Assembly: GCA_029263015.1 (NCBI GenBank)
Contig: JAJCYI010000142.1
Span: 25,286-89,285 of the forward strand
DNA: 64,000 nt
Direction: 5' to 3'
Source of the DNA: Saprospiraceae bacterium
Lineage (GTDB): Bacteria > Bacteroidota > Bacteroidia > Chitinophagales > Saprospiraceae
Below are positions 1 to 9,114 of the stretch, piece by piece. A model generated the notes under the pieces. The model searched no databases, was not told where the DNA came from, and worked only from the letters and a program-made list of their open reading frames with translations. The translations under genes and the position numbers were made by a program. Within the stretch, counting starts at the first letter, position 1, and each line of letters opens with the position of its first letter.

Positions 1-1097
1 GAGTGCTTGAGAAGGTTCTGGCCATACGATGAACGAAAACGCATGCGTCCGACCATTTTTACGAGATAGGCGGTCAATCCATGAATGCCCAGTTCGATGA
101 CGGTCCGCTCACCTATTTCGACAATCTGTTCGTCAAGTTGTTTCCTTGTTTTGGCAACCACCTCTTCAATACGTGCTGGGTGGATCCGTCCATCGGCCAC
201 AAGTTTTTTCAAGGATAGGCGGGCTATTTCCCTGCGGATGGGGTCGAAGCTGGAAATGACGATGGCTTCTGGCGTATCGTCCACAACAATTTCGGCGCCA
301 GTGGCAGCTTCAAGGGCACGGATGTTCCGGCCTTCCCTGCCAATGATCTGGCCTTTCAGTTCGTCGCTTTCCAATTGGAAAACAGATACCGTGTTTTCGA
401 TGGTATATTCCGAGGCCATCCTTTGGATGGTCTGGATAATGATCTTTTTGGCTTCTTTGTTAGCATCGGCCTTTGCTTGGGTTACAGTATCCTTCACCAA
501 AGCCATGGCTTCGGTTTCGGCTTTTTGTTTTACTGCCAATAATAGTTGTTCTTTGGCATCGGCCTCCGATAATTTGGCAATGTTTTCGAGAACCTTGATG
601 CGTTCCTCATTGGCAACTTCCAGTTCTTCTTTTTTGCGCTGCACCACTTTCAACTGTTTCTCAATATTCTCTCTGATGCTTTTGGTTTCCGATTCCCGCT
701 GGTCGAGGTCGGCATTGCTGTTTTCCAGTTCTTTGAGCTGGCCTTTGAATTTGTCTTGCTTCGATTGCAAGTCTTTCTCCAGTTCCCGCACCTCCAGGTC
801 TCGGTTTTTCACATCGACCATTTTGTCAGCCTTCTCGGTTTCGAATTTAGCCCTCATGCTGTTGAACCGCTCTTTTGCCTCCTGGATTTTTCGCTGTTTG
901 ATGCTTTCGTTTTTTGCATCTGCTTTATCAACGATACTTTTTGCTGTGTTCTGGGCCTTCTTGATTTCTGTATCAGCTTTGGTGTTCATTTCGTCAATCA
1001 TTGCTTGGCGCTTTTTTGCCAGCGCTGCACGCCCAATGACGAAGCCAATAATAGCTCCTATTACAATCCCTGCGATTGCTAATAATCCTATATCCAT
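1..1097 (-). CDS. rny: Ribonuclease Y, 3' end outside the window
   Basis: Membrane-anchored endoribonuclease that starts mRNA decay. Reading the minus strand from the ATG at 1097 gives a glycine/isoleucine-rich N-terminal membrane helix ([18 protein letters not shown]), then a long Lys/Glu/Gln coiled coil (about residues 30-200), then a KH domain whose [11 protein letters not shown] motif lies near residues 250-262. This is the family's order. About 365 codons are visible; the catalytic HD domain lies beyond position 1, so catalytic residues cannot be checked. It is downstream of zapA and the coiled-coil gene on the same strand, separated from zapA by about 165 bp of simple repeats. The identification is firm; only completeness is open. 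Confidence 0.93.
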   Translation of the reverse strand, partial: MDIGLLAIAGIVIGAIIGFVIGRAALAKKRQAMIDEMNTKADTEIKKAQNTAKSIVDKADAKNESIKQRKIQEAKERFNSMRAKFETEKADKMVDVKNRDLEVRELEKDLQSKQDKFKGQLKELENSNADLDQRESETKSIRENIEKQLKVVQRKKEELEVANEERIKVLENIAKLSEADAKEQLLLAVKQKAETEAMALVKDTVTQAKADANKEAKKIIIQTIQRMASEYTIENTVSVFQLESDELKGQIIGREGRNIRALEAATGAEIVVDDTPEAIVISSFDPIRREIARLSLKKLVADGRIHPARIEEVVAKTRKQLDEQIVEIGERTVIELGIHGLTAYLVKMVGRMRFRSSYGQNLLKH

Positions 1098-1103
1098 GTT
1101 TAT

Positions 1104-1245
1104 AAATGGTTTGATGGTTTGATGGTTTGACAGTTTACTGGTTCAACGGTTAGCTGGTTTGACGGTTCAATGGTTTTGCAACCACTTATTCATTAAACAA
1201 ATTAGCCATTTAGCATTAAACTATTTAGCCATTTAGCCATGCGTA
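1104..1245. repeat. Simple-motif intergenic repeats (GGTTTGAnGG and ATTTAGCCATT units)
   Basis: Between rny and zapA the DNA consists of degenerate tandem units. GGTTTGATGG-like words recur about six times over 1106-1175, followed by repeated ATTTAGCCATT words over 1200-1238. No reading frame or stable hairpin is obvious. Similar simple-word repeats appear at 1960-2000 and 52908-52982, so this is one family of intergenic filler in this genome. Confidence 0.6.
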
Positions 1246-1262
1246 TTTACAACGGCAAGTAA

Positions 1263-1562
1263 TCAGGAGAGGGCTTCATCTAAGAGTGCCTCAAGGTGGG
1301 TCAATTTTTTGGAAAGTTCTGGAGAGGAAGCTGTCGGTTTGTTAGAGGATGCTTTATGAAGATCAACCGCATATGCGAGGAGTGCCATTGCAAGGCAGTC
1401 TTGCTTTTCACGGTTGGGATAGGTCAATTGAAATCGGTTTACCTTTTCATTGACTTCTTTGACGATCCTTCTTATTACGGGTTCGTCACTTGTTTTTATC
1501 TTCAGAGGATATGGTCTTCCTGCTATCGTAACGGTCAACTGTAAGCTGTCTTTTTCTTCCAT
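1263..1562 (-). CDS. zapA: Cell division protein ZapA-like
   Basis: Small protein of about 99 residues that, in the ZapA family, binds FtsZ and bundles protofilaments at the division ring. The N-terminal beta-rich part (LQLTVTIAGRPYPLKI) and the following helix with VNEKVNRFQ and a C-terminal Leu-rich coiled coil fit the family in length and order. A longer frame opens at 1583, but the Met at 1562 (MEEKDSLQLT) puts the start directly before the ZapA domain and is preferred. It lies just downstream of a 97-residue coiled-coil gene and pheT on the same strand. That gene order is often seen in Bacteroidota. Cytoplasmic. Confidence 0.82.
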   Translation of the reverse strand: MEEKDSLQLTVTIAGRPYPLKIKTSDEPVIRRIVKEVNEKVNRFQLTYPNREKQDCLAMALLAYAVDLHKASSNKPTASSPELSKKLTHLEALLDEALS

Positions 1563-1657
1563 ATCCTGCGAAATGAAAATCAAAATTTAAATGAAAATTT
1601 AAATGCTAATCAAAGGTATATCACCAGCATCTTCATTTTAATTTTTATTCCTATTTA

Positions 1658-1951
1658 TTAAGCATTCTTCAACCACTCAACACATTTATCAATTTCTGAA
1701 ATGTATTGATCTATCTGCTTTCTCAATATTTGGGAACTTTCCGTATCGTTGTCCCCACGCTGCCCGGTCAATGCCTGCTGCGTATTAGATAATCTTTCTG
1801 TCAATTCGCCGATGCGGCCATTTTGTTCGGCCATATCGGTTTTTAGCTTTTTATTTTCTTCCTTTAAAACGGAATTGCTGCTGCGAAGGGCCTTTAATTC
1901 TTCGACCAACAAGTGTATTTTTTTTTCAATATGTTCGAGTCGTTCGGTCAA
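1658..1951 (-). CDS. Short coiled-coil protein (ZapB-like in form)
   Basis: A 97-residue protein that is almost entirely a coiled coil: heptad-like Leu/Ile spacing from residue 5 to about 60 (LEHIEKKIHLLVEELKALR), a polar linker, and a short amphipathic C-terminal helix ending in CVEWLKNA. It sits between zapA and pheT on the same strand, so a role at the division ring with ZapA is plausible, by analogy with ZapB. No sequence motif proves this. Cytoplasmic, with no signal peptide. The existence of the gene is well supported by codon-like structure and context; the function is inferred only. Confidence 0.7.
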   Translation of the reverse strand: MTERLEHIEKKIHLLVEELKALRSSNSVLKEENKKLKTDMAEQNGRIGELTERLSNTQQALTGQRGDNDTESSQILRKQIDQYISEIDKCVEWLKNA

Positions 1952-2082
1952 TCTTTTGTGATTAGTAAAACAGTGATTGGTGATTAGTTAGATTTGTGAT
2001 TGCCATTCGGTTAGTTTCCTAAATCTAATTTCCTGATAGTAACAATATGGCTAACATTTTCCACTATTTTACTAATCGCTTT

Positions 2083-4578
2083 TTAACGCCGTATCACCGC
2101 CCCCGTTTTCTCCTCATAAGTCCGTATCAATTCGTTCATCACTTTGTCCACTTCCTTTTCATTCAGGGTTCTTTCCGGGTTTTCGAAGGTGAAGCTGATG
2201 GCATAGGATTTTTTGTCTTTGCCCAACTTTTCTTCGTCCTCGTAAACGTCGAACAAATTTATATCTTTTATGAGCTTCTTTCCAACTTTTCCGGCAAGGG
2301 CTGCAAGATCGCTAAATTTAATGTCATTTCCAATTACCAAAGCGAGGTCCCTGCGCATGGTTGGAAACTTGTTGAGTTCCACCAGAGTGATGCTGTTCTT
2401 CTTGGCCGCTTTTACTAGTGTACCCCAGTCAAAATCAGCGTAGAATACATTATTTTTTATTCCTATGTTTTGGCAGATTTTGGGTTGGATTTTGCCGAAT
2501 CTTACAATGCTCTTTGCCCCTCTGTGATAGTTCATAGCGTAGCCATACTCCCCACCTTGCTCGGCAGTTTGTTGGAAGCCCGAAAGCCCCAAACGGGCCA
2601 GCACATTGTCCACAAAAGATTTTAAGGTGTAATAATCGGCATCAGCTTTTTCAGGATTTCGCCAGCTTTCCCCCCAACGTTGTCCCGTCACGAACAAGGT
2701 CAAGTGCTCTTGTTCCTCGAACATTCTTTTAACATTAATAGTCTCCTGTGCTGTGCCGGCCGTCCGCTGTCCGCCGTCTCCCGTTCGCCGCTTGTAAGTT
2801 TTCCCGAATTCAAACAATTTTAGGTCGTGCTGCTGGCGGTTCTGGTTGTGTAGTACAGCCTCCAATCCACTGAACAACATGGTGGGGCGCATGATATCCA
2901 AATGCACATTGGAAGTGTTGTTGACCCACACAAGCTCATTTTCTTCTAGCGGTAAAATTTCTTTGTAATACTTTGATTCTGAAAGGGATAGCGCCATTAT
3001 TTCATTAAAACCATTTGCGGCGAGGAACTCAGCAATGGCATTCTTGACTTGGTTGGGATCGGGGTGTTCCCGTTCCACCATGCTGCTCCGCATCTGATTT
3101 GGTACAGGCACATTGTCCAAGCCATATACCCGTAAGATTTCCTCCACCACATCTGAAGGGCGAGTGACATCAGCTTTGTTAGTCGGGACAGAAACAGTGA
3201 AGCTATCAGTGGATTCGGCAGTAATCTCCATGCCGAGTGCCAGCAGTATTTCGTTTATTTCTTTTGGTGAAATGGCGGTGCCGATCAGGCGATTCACGTA
3301 ATCGTATTGTACCTTGATCTTGGCCGGTTCGATGGGGTTCGGGTAGATGTCAACAATGTCCGAAGCAATCTCGCCCCCTGCCAGTTCAACGATCAGGGCC
3401 GCTGCCCGTTTCAGTGCAAAAACGCAGATGTTAGGGTCACTACCTTTTTCAAAAACCTTGGCTGCATCGGTACGTAGGTCGTGATGGGTGCTGGTACGGC
3501 GGATCCATTTCGCGTTGAAATGCGCACTTTCCAAGAATATGTTTTTGGTAGAATCTTTCAACCCCGACCTTATGCCGCCAAATACCCCGCCGATGCACAT
3601 ACCATTCGAGTCACCATCGCAGATCATCAGGTCTTTGTCGCCAAGGGTGCGTTCCTGCTCGTCGAGCGAGAGGAATTTCGAGCCATCGGGCAATGTTTTT
3701 ACAATCACTTTTTGCCCAGCTATTTCATCCATGTCAAATGCATGGAGCGGTTGCCCAAGTTCGTGCAAGATGAAATTGGTGATGTCCACGATGTTGTTGA
3801 TGGGGCGCACATCGATAGATAACAGCTTGTTTTTCAGCCAGTCAGGTGATTCTTTGATGGTCACCCCTTTTATAGAAACACCCGCGTAGCGGGGGCAGGC
3901 TTCTGAGTTTTCGACCACCACTTCCACTGGCAGGTCGTGGTTGTTTATTTTGAAATTATCTACGGAAGGTTTTTTTATGATGCCCTCTTGACCGTGCTGA
4001 ATTTTGAGAGCGGCAGCCAGATCTTTGGCGACGCCGAGGTGGCAAGTGGCATCGGATCGGTTGGGGGTGAGGCCGATGTCGTAAACTACATCATTTTCGA
4101 TCTGGTAAAACGCATGACCAGTCGTGCCAACAGCGGTATTTTCAGGCAGCACGATGATGCCGTTGTGATCGATGCCAATGCCGAGTTCATCTTCCGCACA
4201 GATCATCCCTTCTGATACTTCACCCCTGATCTTTCCTTTTTTTATTTTTAATGGTTCACCGTCAGAAGGATACAGCATGGTGTCAATGGTGGCCACCATG
4301 ACCTTTTGCCCTGTGGCAACATTTGGTGCCCCACAAACAATACTTAAAGTCTCCTCACCTCCCACGTCAACTTTGGTGAGGCTGAGTTTATCGGCATTGG
4401 GGTGCTTGATGCATTCTTGAACTTGGCCGACAACGATGCCTTTGAGACCGCCTTTAATTGATTCTACTTCTTTCATGCCTTCTACTTCAAGGCCAAGGCT
4501 GGTGAGCAGGTCACTGATTTTTTCAGGTGACAGATCGGTGTCAACGTAATTTTTTAGCCAATTAAGGGATGTGATCAT
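2083..4578 (-). CDS. pheT: Phenylalanine--tRNA ligase beta subunit
   Basis: 831 residues, close to the usual ~800 for bacterial PheT. It charges tRNA-Phe as an alpha2-beta2 enzyme; pheS is not in this window. Visible domains are the N-terminal B1 and tRNA-binding OB fold (about 40-150, with KHPNADKLSLTKVDVG), the B3/B4 editing and B5 regions, the catalytic-like core, and the C-terminal FDX-ACB fold (FPTMRRDLALVI, about 735-830). Residues 593-613 contain a hydrophilic stretch, RRTGDGGQRTAGTAQ, encoded by a CCGTCCGCTGTCCGCCGT-type repeat also found between genes elsewhere. It looks like an in-frame repeat insertion in a loop. A TATCTTTG -7 box lies 24 bp upstream of the start. Confidence 0.96.
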   Translation of the reverse strand: MITSLNWLKNYVDTDLSPEKISDLLTSLGLEVEGMKEVESIKGGLKGIVVGQVQECIKHPNADKLSLTKVDVGGEETLSIVCGAPNVATGQKVMVATIDTMLYPSDGEPLKIKKGKIRGEVSEGMICAEDELGIGIDHNGIIVLPENTAVGTTGHAFYQIENDVVYDIGLTPNRSDATCHLGVAKDLAAALKIQHGQEGIIKKPSVDNFKINNHDLPVEVVVENSEACPRYAGVSIKGVTIKESPDWLKNKLLSIDVRPINNIVDITNFILHELGQPLHAFDMDEIAGQKVIVKTLPDGSKFLSLDEQERTLGDKDLMICDGDSNGMCIGGVFGGIRSGLKDSTKNIFLESAHFNAKWIRRTSTHHDLRTDAAKVFEKGSDPNICVFALKRAAALIVELAGGEIASDIVDIYPNPIEPAKIKVQYDYVNRLIGTAISPKEINEILLALGMEITAESTDSFTVSVPTNKADVTRPSDVVEEILRVYGLDNVPVPNQMRSSMVEREHPDPNQVKNAIAEFLAANGFNEIMALSLSESKYYKEILPLEENELVWVNNTSNVHLDIMRPTMLFSGLEAVLHNQNRQQHDLKLFEFGKTYKRRTGDGGQRTAGTAQETINVKRMFEEQEHLTLFVTGQRWGESWRNPEKADADYYTLKSFVDNVLARLGLSGFQQTAEQGGEYGYAMNYHRGAKSIVRFGKIQPKICQNIGIKNNVFYADFDWGTLVKAAKKNSITLVELNKFPTMRRDLALVIGNDIKFSDLAALAGKVGKKLIKDINLFDVYEDEEKLGKDKKSYAISFTFENPERTLNEKEVDKVMNELIRTYEEKTGAVIRR

Positions 4579-4601
4579 TTCACTGATTTTTAAAAAGGGC
4601 G

Positions 4602-4609
4602 CAAAGATA
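4602..4609 (-). promoter_or_regulatory. Bacteroidota -7 box for pheT
   Basis: On the minus strand this reads TATCTTTG, a perfect match to the Bacteroidota TAnnTTTG -7 element, ending 24 bases before the pheT ATG at 4578. A clear -33 TTTG was not identified. Confidence 0.55.
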
Positions 4610-4696
4610 AACGGGATTATAGATTGATTTGACTGATATTAGGGATTTTCATGGATTGTTTTCAAAAAAAAGTAACTTGTGGGCAAATTGCACTCT

Positions 4697-4803
4697 TTAA
4701 CCACGAATTTAGTTGACCACGGGGAACACAGAGGCCGCAGGAAAAGTGATTGTTTCCATCTCCGATGAAAAACCCCGTGTCTCCCTGTGATCCCCGTGGT
4801 TAA
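4697..4803. repeat. Imperfect inverted repeat, CCACGGGG/CCCCGTGG family
   Basis: The ends TTAACCAC and GTGGTTAA face each other. Inner arms pair GACCACGGGGAACACAGAG with a CCCTGTGATCCCCGTGG-type arm. Related elements lie at 30040-30128 and 54040-54112, and a half element at 12300-12320. It is a dispersed palindromic intergenic repeat in the pheT-xerD gap and could fold into a long RNA hairpin. Confidence 0.7.
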
Positions 4804-4834
4804 ATGATCCAGCCTTTTCATCCATTCTGTTCCC

Positions 4835-4842
4835 TACCTTTG
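4835..4842 (+). promoter_or_regulatory. Bacteroidota -7 box for xerD
   Basis: TACCTTTG matches TAnnTTTG exactly and ends only five bases before the xerD ATG at 4848. If used, transcription would begin at or very near the start codon, giving a leaderless or nearly leaderless message. Confidence 0.6.
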
Positions 4843-4847
4843 CCCCC

Positions 4848-5762
4848 ATGTGGCAATCCTATCTGAACGGTTTCAAAGCTTACCTGCAACTGGAGCGGGC
4901 CATGTCTGCCAATACCGTTGAGGCATACATGCGGGATATTGGCAAGTTGGTGCAATACCTCGAAATACAAGGATTGGTCATTTCACCAGAAAACATCACC
5001 CTCGACTTGTTGCAGGATTTTATCAAATGGCTCAACGACCTGGGCTTGGATGCCCGTTCCCAAGCGAGGTTGATTTCTGGGATCAAAGCATTTTATAAGT
5101 ACCTGTTGGTGGAAGACGTTATTCTCGGCGACCCTACTGAGCTGCTTGAAACGCCCCGCCTCAGTCGTAAAATCCCAGAGGTGCTGACCTATGATGAAAT
5201 ACAGCGCATGACCGTCGCCATTGACCACAGCGAGCCCCACGGCCTGCGCAACCGGGCCATGCTCGAAACGCTCTATGCATGCGGCCTGCGGGTTACTGAA
5301 CTCATTAATTTACGTATCACCAACCTTTACCTGGATATTGGTTTTATAAAAGTGCTTGGCAAAGGGGACAAGGAACGGCTCGTGCCGATAGGGGAGGATG
5401 CGGTCAAGCACATTGGTTTTTATGTGGAGGGCGTTCGCAGACATTTAAAAATAAAAAAGGGAAATGAAAACGTGCTATTCCTCAACCGGAGGGGCAGTAA
5501 ACTCAGCCGGATCATGGTTTTTTACATCATTAAGGATTTGGTGAAATTGGCGGACATCGAAAAAAACGTCAGCCCACACACCTTCCGCCATTCATTTGCG
5601 ACTCATTTGATAGAGGGGGGCGCCGACCTGAAAGCAGTTCAGGATATGCTCGGCCACGAATCCATCACGACCACGGAAATCTATACCCACCTCGATACTG
5701 ATTATTTAAAAGAAACAGTTTTGAATTTCCATCCGAGAAATGTGGCGATGCGGGGGCGGTGA
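4848..5762 (+). CDS. xerD: Tyrosine recombinase XerD-like
   Basis: 304-residue site-specific recombinase of the XerC/XerD type, which resolves chromosome dimers at dif with a partner. The N-terminal SAM-like core-binding domain (1-90) is followed by the catalytic domain with all expected residues: R148 (CGLRVTEL), K172 (GKGDKER), H244 and R247 (HTFRHSFATHL), H270 (LGHES) and nucleophile Y279 (EIYTHLD). Length and motifs are standard. It could equally be the XerC or XerD partner; the name follows general resemblance. It stands alone and is divergent from pheT. Confidence 0.93.
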   Translation: MWQSYLNGFKAYLQLERAMSANTVEAYMRDIGKLVQYLEIQGLVISPENITLDLLQDFIKWLNDLGLDARSQARLISGIKAFYKYLLVEDVILGDPTELLETPRLSRKIPEVLTYDEIQRMTVAIDHSEPHGLRNRAMLETLYACGLRVTELINLRITNLYLDIGFIKVLGKGDKERLVPIGEDAVKHIGFYVEGVRRHLKIKKGNENVLFLNRRGSKLSRIMVFYIIKDLVKLADIEKNVSPHTFRHSFATHLIEGGADLKAVQDMLGHESITTTEIYTHLDTDYLKETVLNFHPRNVAMRGR

Positions 5763-6006
5763 TTCATTTTTATTCCTTCCCCTGATAACTTTTCCTACCT
5801 TGCCGTATTAATAAAAAAATGCCTCGACCAATGAAGATATTGACTTTTTGCTTTGCCCTACTCTGTAGCCTTTCCCTCACCCGAAGGGCAAAAAGACTGA
5901 AAGCGGCTGGTGCAGGTCTTTGTCCCATGCTGGGTATAATCATGTCAGATGGCACAGTTCTACGCCAGCCAGTAAAAAGCCAGTTGCCCAACTCTTCCTT
6001 CGCCCG

Positions 6007-6039
6007 AGAAGCGACGCTTTTTAGAAAAGCGTCGCTTCT
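6007..6039. terminator. Perfect hairpin, possible bidirectional terminator
   Basis: Arms AGAAGCGACGCTTTT and AAAAGCGTCGCTTCT pair with almost no loop. It lies in the gap after xerD and has T-rich stem sequence. It may end transcripts or be a palindromic repeat. Confidence 0.45.
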
Positions 6040-6082
6040 GTATTTTATGAATTTCTCAGGAAGAATAATTTTGGCGTACACC

Positions 6083-6116
6083 AATGTATTGCGAATCCCC
6101 CGATTCGCAATACATT
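6083..6116. repeat. Perfect inverted repeat around GCGAATCCCCCGATTCGC
   Basis: AATGTATTGCGAATC and GATTCGCAATACATT face each other with a four-base centre. A related but longer element with GTACGAATCCCCAGATTC lies at 31533-31590, so this is a dispersed palindromic family. Confidence 0.6.
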
Positions 6117-6207
6117 CTGTTGGCACTGTCCTGCGCCAGCGAGTCTTGGCATTGTTAATTTTCAGTAAATACAGCACTTTTGTGGCCTTTTCAGGCATTC
6201 TTTATAA

Positions 6208-8046
6208 ATGATGAACGGCGAACCACATAATAACTGTAACCTTTTAAAATTTGCAAAAGCTATAAATTTTCTGCTCACTCGCTTTTTTGCTTTTTTGCTT
6301 ACCTTTTACCTCATTGGCTGCGCCAATCCAATTGCACCAACTGGTGGACCAAAAGACGAGACCCCCCCAAAACTCGATACCCAAAACTCGACCCGGAACA
6401 TGCAGATTCGTTTTGAGAAAAAAGACATCGTGCTGACTTTTGATGAATGGGTGGAATTGAAAGATGCGTTTAACCAGGTGGTTGTTTCGCCCCCGCTCGA
6501 ATTCCGTCCGACCATTGAGCGGAAAAAAAAGGCGATCCATTTCAAGTTCAATGAAAAGGAAAAATTGCGCGACAGCGCCACTTATGTGGTCAACTTTGGC
6601 GAAGCCATCAAGGACCTGACGGAAGGGAATGTAGCACCCATTGTCTTTGTCTTTTCCACGGGCGATTTTATTGATTCCTTATCCGTGGAAGGAGAGGTGA
6701 TGGATGCATATACTGCTGAACCTGTGAAAGATGTGCTTTTTATGTTGTATGAAAACTTGGCCGATTCGGTTTTCCACACCGACCGCCCTTTCTATTTTGC
6801 CCGTACCGATGAAAGTGGGAAATTCAAGGTCAGCAATATGAAATCGGGCAAGTTTAAAGCTGTGGCGCTAATTGATGAGAACCTCAATTATCGCTTTGAT
6901 AACGAAGCTGAAAAAATTGCCTTTCTCGATTCTGCTATTATTTTGAATGGCGTTGAAAAAATCAAGATTGATTCGACTTCTGAATTGCTGGACAGCATAA
7001 ACATTGACAGTACTAAGTTTGACTACTCCCTAGCAAACCAACAACCATCAACCAACAACAAAAAACAATCAATCACCCTCAAACTTTTCGAGGAAGAAAA
7101 ACAACTCTACCTCCGAGATGATGATGCCGCAACCTATGGCAAGGTCAAATTAACTTTTAACCGAGATCCGTATGATGCAGTGGTCGCATTTGACAGCATC
7201 GGCCAGTTCACTTTTTTGGAAAAGGAACTGGACACCTTGGCGTTTTGGTATGCTATGGAAACAGAAATGCCCTTTAATATATATGTGCAGCGAGATACTT
7301 CGGTTGATACAGTGGAAGTTGGCAGCGGCTTGAGAAAATCTTTTTTAGAAAAGGCAAAGCTTCGGCCTGAAAAGAAAAATCCATCCAATTCATCAGTGCT
7401 CACACCTGAAAATGCATTTGAGTGGATGTTCAATCACCCCATTTCTGGTTTTGGTAAATCGATGGTCACCCTTTTTGAGGATTCTGTAAAAACATCGGCG
7501 CTTGTGGAGCTTGGAATTGACTCCATTCAAAAACGGAAACTGAAAGTGGAGGCAAAATGGAAAGAGGGCTTGCGTTATGAATTGGAAATATTGCCGGGCG
7601 GCTTGATCGATATTTTTGGTCTGTCCAATGAAGATACTTTGCGAGCCGATTGGAATGTAGGATTGGAAAAAGATTTCGGCACTTTGACTTTGAGGGTAAA
7701 TGACTTGCTCCCCGACACCAGCTATGTGATACGGCTATTGGCAAAAAATGAATCATTGTTTAAGGAGTTCAAAATCAGTGGTGCGTCAGTGTTTGAGGCG
7801 AAACTGAAATTTCTTCCACCAGATACTTATAGTGTTGAAATAATAGAAGACCTCGATGCCAATGGCCGTTGGACAACTGGCAATTATGACCTGAAAAGAC
7901 AGCCCGAACGGGTACATAGGGCAACCATTGAGGAAGTACGTGCCAATTGGGAAGTTGATGCAGAAGTAAGATTCAATCCCCTGTCAAAGGCCCGAAGCCC
8001 TGCGCCTCCTGCTTCGAGCCCACAAACTCCAGAGCGAGGGAGGTGA
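6208..8046 (+). CDS. Lipoprotein with SbsA-type Ig-like domain
   Basis: 612 residues. A hydrophobic N-terminal segment ends in a lipobox-like LIGC (Cys at about residue 38), so the mature protein is probably lipid-anchored. It is followed by PTGGPKDETPPKL, a sequence typical of Bacteroidota cell-surface Ig-like lipoproteins. Residues about 45-150 form the Big_5/SbsA Ig-like domain (FDEWVELKDAFNQVVVSPPL ... FSTG). Residues 155-240 resemble a carboxypeptidase-regulatory-like fold (VEGEVMDAYTAEPVKDVLF). The rest is beta-rich and ends in a Pro-rich tail. A later Met could be the start if the signal peptide is shorter. The role is unknown; probably structural or surface binding. Confidence 0.8.
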   Translation: MMNGEPHNNCNLLKFAKAINFLLTRFFAFLLTFYLIGCANPIAPTGGPKDETPPKLDTQNSTRNMQIRFEKKDIVLTFDEWVELKDAFNQVVVSPPLEFRPTIERKKKAIHFKFNEKEKLRDSATYVVNFGEAIKDLTEGNVAPIVFVFSTGDFIDSLSVEGEVMDAYTAEPVKDVLFMLYENLADSVFHTDRPFYFARTDESGKFKVSNMKSGKFKAVALIDENLNYRFDNEAEKIAFLDSAIILNGVEKIKIDSTSELLDSINIDSTKFDYSLANQQPSTNNKKQSITLKLFEEEKQLYLRDDDAATYGKVKLTFNRDPYDAVVAFDSIGQFTFLEKELDTLAFWYAMETEMPFNIYVQRDTSVDTVEVGSGLRKSFLEKAKLRPEKKNPSNSSVLTPENAFEWMFNHPISGFGKSMVTLFEDSVKTSALVELGIDSIQKRKLKVEAKWKEGLRYELEILPGGLIDIFGLSNEDTLRADWNVGLEKDFGTLTLRVNDLLPDTSYVIRLLAKNESLFKEFKISGASVFEAKLKFLPPDTYSVEIIEDLDANGRWTTGNYDLKRQPERVHRATIEEVRANWEVDAEVRFNPLSKARSPAPPASSPQTPERGR

Positions 8047-8428
8047 AATTTGACAAGTTTTGATATTGAATATTAACAGGCATGTGAAGCTACTGTTATT
8101 GCCAAACTCGTTATCTTCATTTGAAAACAGGTGTTAAACCTTTTTGAGTTGCAGTTAAACCAACGTTAAAGTGCTTGACGTGGGAGTGAGGGTGTTGGTT
8201 CTAATACGTTCATTTTCAGTTTTTTATAAAATATCCTAATAAATGCTTAATGAAATGAGATTGTAACATTGGATGCAAATCTTTGTCTTAACTAACGAAT
8301 GATAGGAGAATGGTTAATTTTGGCGGCGATTTAAAAACAGGCTATTGGAAATCGGTCAGAAGTATCTACTCAAGCTGTCAAGTTTCCAAGATTCTCATTT
8401 TCAAACAAACAAATAAAACTCTAAAATC
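8047..8428. other. 380-bp intergenic region, no gene seen
   Basis: No convincing reading frame, hairpin or -7 box with the TAnnTTTG form near the downstream start was found. It may carry the leader and promoter of the first ompH-like gene. Confidence 0.4.
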
Positions 8429-8944
8429 ATGGTAAGAAAAACAGTTTTCGCACTCCTCATGACGATCGGTTTCGCATTCGTGGCCAATGCCCAGCGCATT
8501 GCTTACGTAGATGTAAAAGCCGTTCTTGAAAGCATCCAAGAATACCAACAGGCCCAGGGTGAACTGGACGAATTGGCTGCCCGTTGGCGCACTGAGATTG
8601 CCAACGAATACGATAAAATAAAAGGTGAATACAACCGCTACCAGGCAGAGCAAGTGTTGTTGAGTGATGATGCTCGACTCCAGAAAGAAGAGGAAATCAT
8701 GGAAATGGAAAAGAAAGTCCGTGAAATGCAGAAAGAACGCTTTGGTCCCAACGGCCTGCTGTTTGACAAGCGGAAAGAACTGGTACAGCCAATTCAGGAT
8801 AGGGTCTATGCCGCAATAGAAGGATATGCCAACGACCGTGGCTATGATTTTATTTTCGATAAAAGCGGTTCAGCCGGAATGATCTTCGCCAATCCCGATT
8901 ATGATAAAACCAATGATGTGGTGGATAGGATAAGAAAGAACTAA
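8429..8944 (+). CDS. OmpH/Skp-family periplasmic chaperone, first copy
   Basis: 171 residues: a cleavable signal peptide (MVRKTVFALLMTIGFAFVANA, predicted cleavage before QRIAYVD), the family N-terminal strand IAYVDVKAVLESIQEYQQAQ, a long Lys/Glu-rich helical hairpin (about 45-110), and the C-terminal strand motif GYDFIFDKSG. Skp proteins hold unfolded outer membrane proteins in the periplasm. Length is standard. A second member follows at 9115. In many Bacteroidota such pairs sit after bamA; bamA is not adjacent here. Confidence 0.9.
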   Translation: MVRKTVFALLMTIGFAFVANAQRIAYVDVKAVLESIQEYQQAQGELDELAARWRTEIANEYDKIKGEYNRYQAEQVLLSDDARLQKEEEIMEMEKKVREMQKERFGPNGLLFDKRKELVQPIQDRVYAAIEGYANDRGYDFIFDKSGSAGMIFANPDYDKTNDVVDRIRKN

Positions 8945-9031
8945 GAGATAGTTAGGGATGTAGTTTTAGAGATTTGCCGATAGACCCAATCACCAATGTA
9001 CCGTTACACCCTTCCAAACCAACCATTTTTA

Positions 9032-9039
9032 TACCTTTG
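9032..9039 (+). promoter_or_regulatory. Bacteroidota -7 box before the second ompH-like gene
   Basis: TACCTTTG, an exact TAnnTTTG match, lies 75 bases before the ATG at 9115. This suggests the second chaperone gene has its own promoter. Confidence 0.5.
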
Positions 9040-9114
9040 CACTCTTTTTTTGAAATAGCTCTGTGTCACGGGTTCGTTTGGGCAGAGTATTAATGAACAA
9101 AATTTGACTAAACT

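Larger units (their letters stand above)
5763..6207. other. Gene-poor gap with repeats; overlapping ORFs judged spurious
   Basis: Two overlapping frames (5770-6198 minus, 5819-6211 plus) have unconvincing composition and no domain. What is visible instead is a repeated word pair, GGCACAGTTCTACGCCAGCC near 5951 and GGCACTGTCCTGCGCCAGCG near 6121, plus the two strong hairpins listed separately. Most likely intergenic repeat DNA. Confidence 0.5.

Noticed and set aside
85..1122. 345-residue plus-strand frame across the RNase Y region
   Set aside because: It is the antisense shadow of rny: the minus strand carries a KH domain, coiled coil and N-terminal helix in the right order, while this frame is Ser/Leu-rich with no domain.
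5770..6211. Two overlapping ~130-140 residue frames on opposite strands
   Set aside because: Both run through strong hairpins and a repeated GGCAC...GCCAGC word, with no domain or start context.
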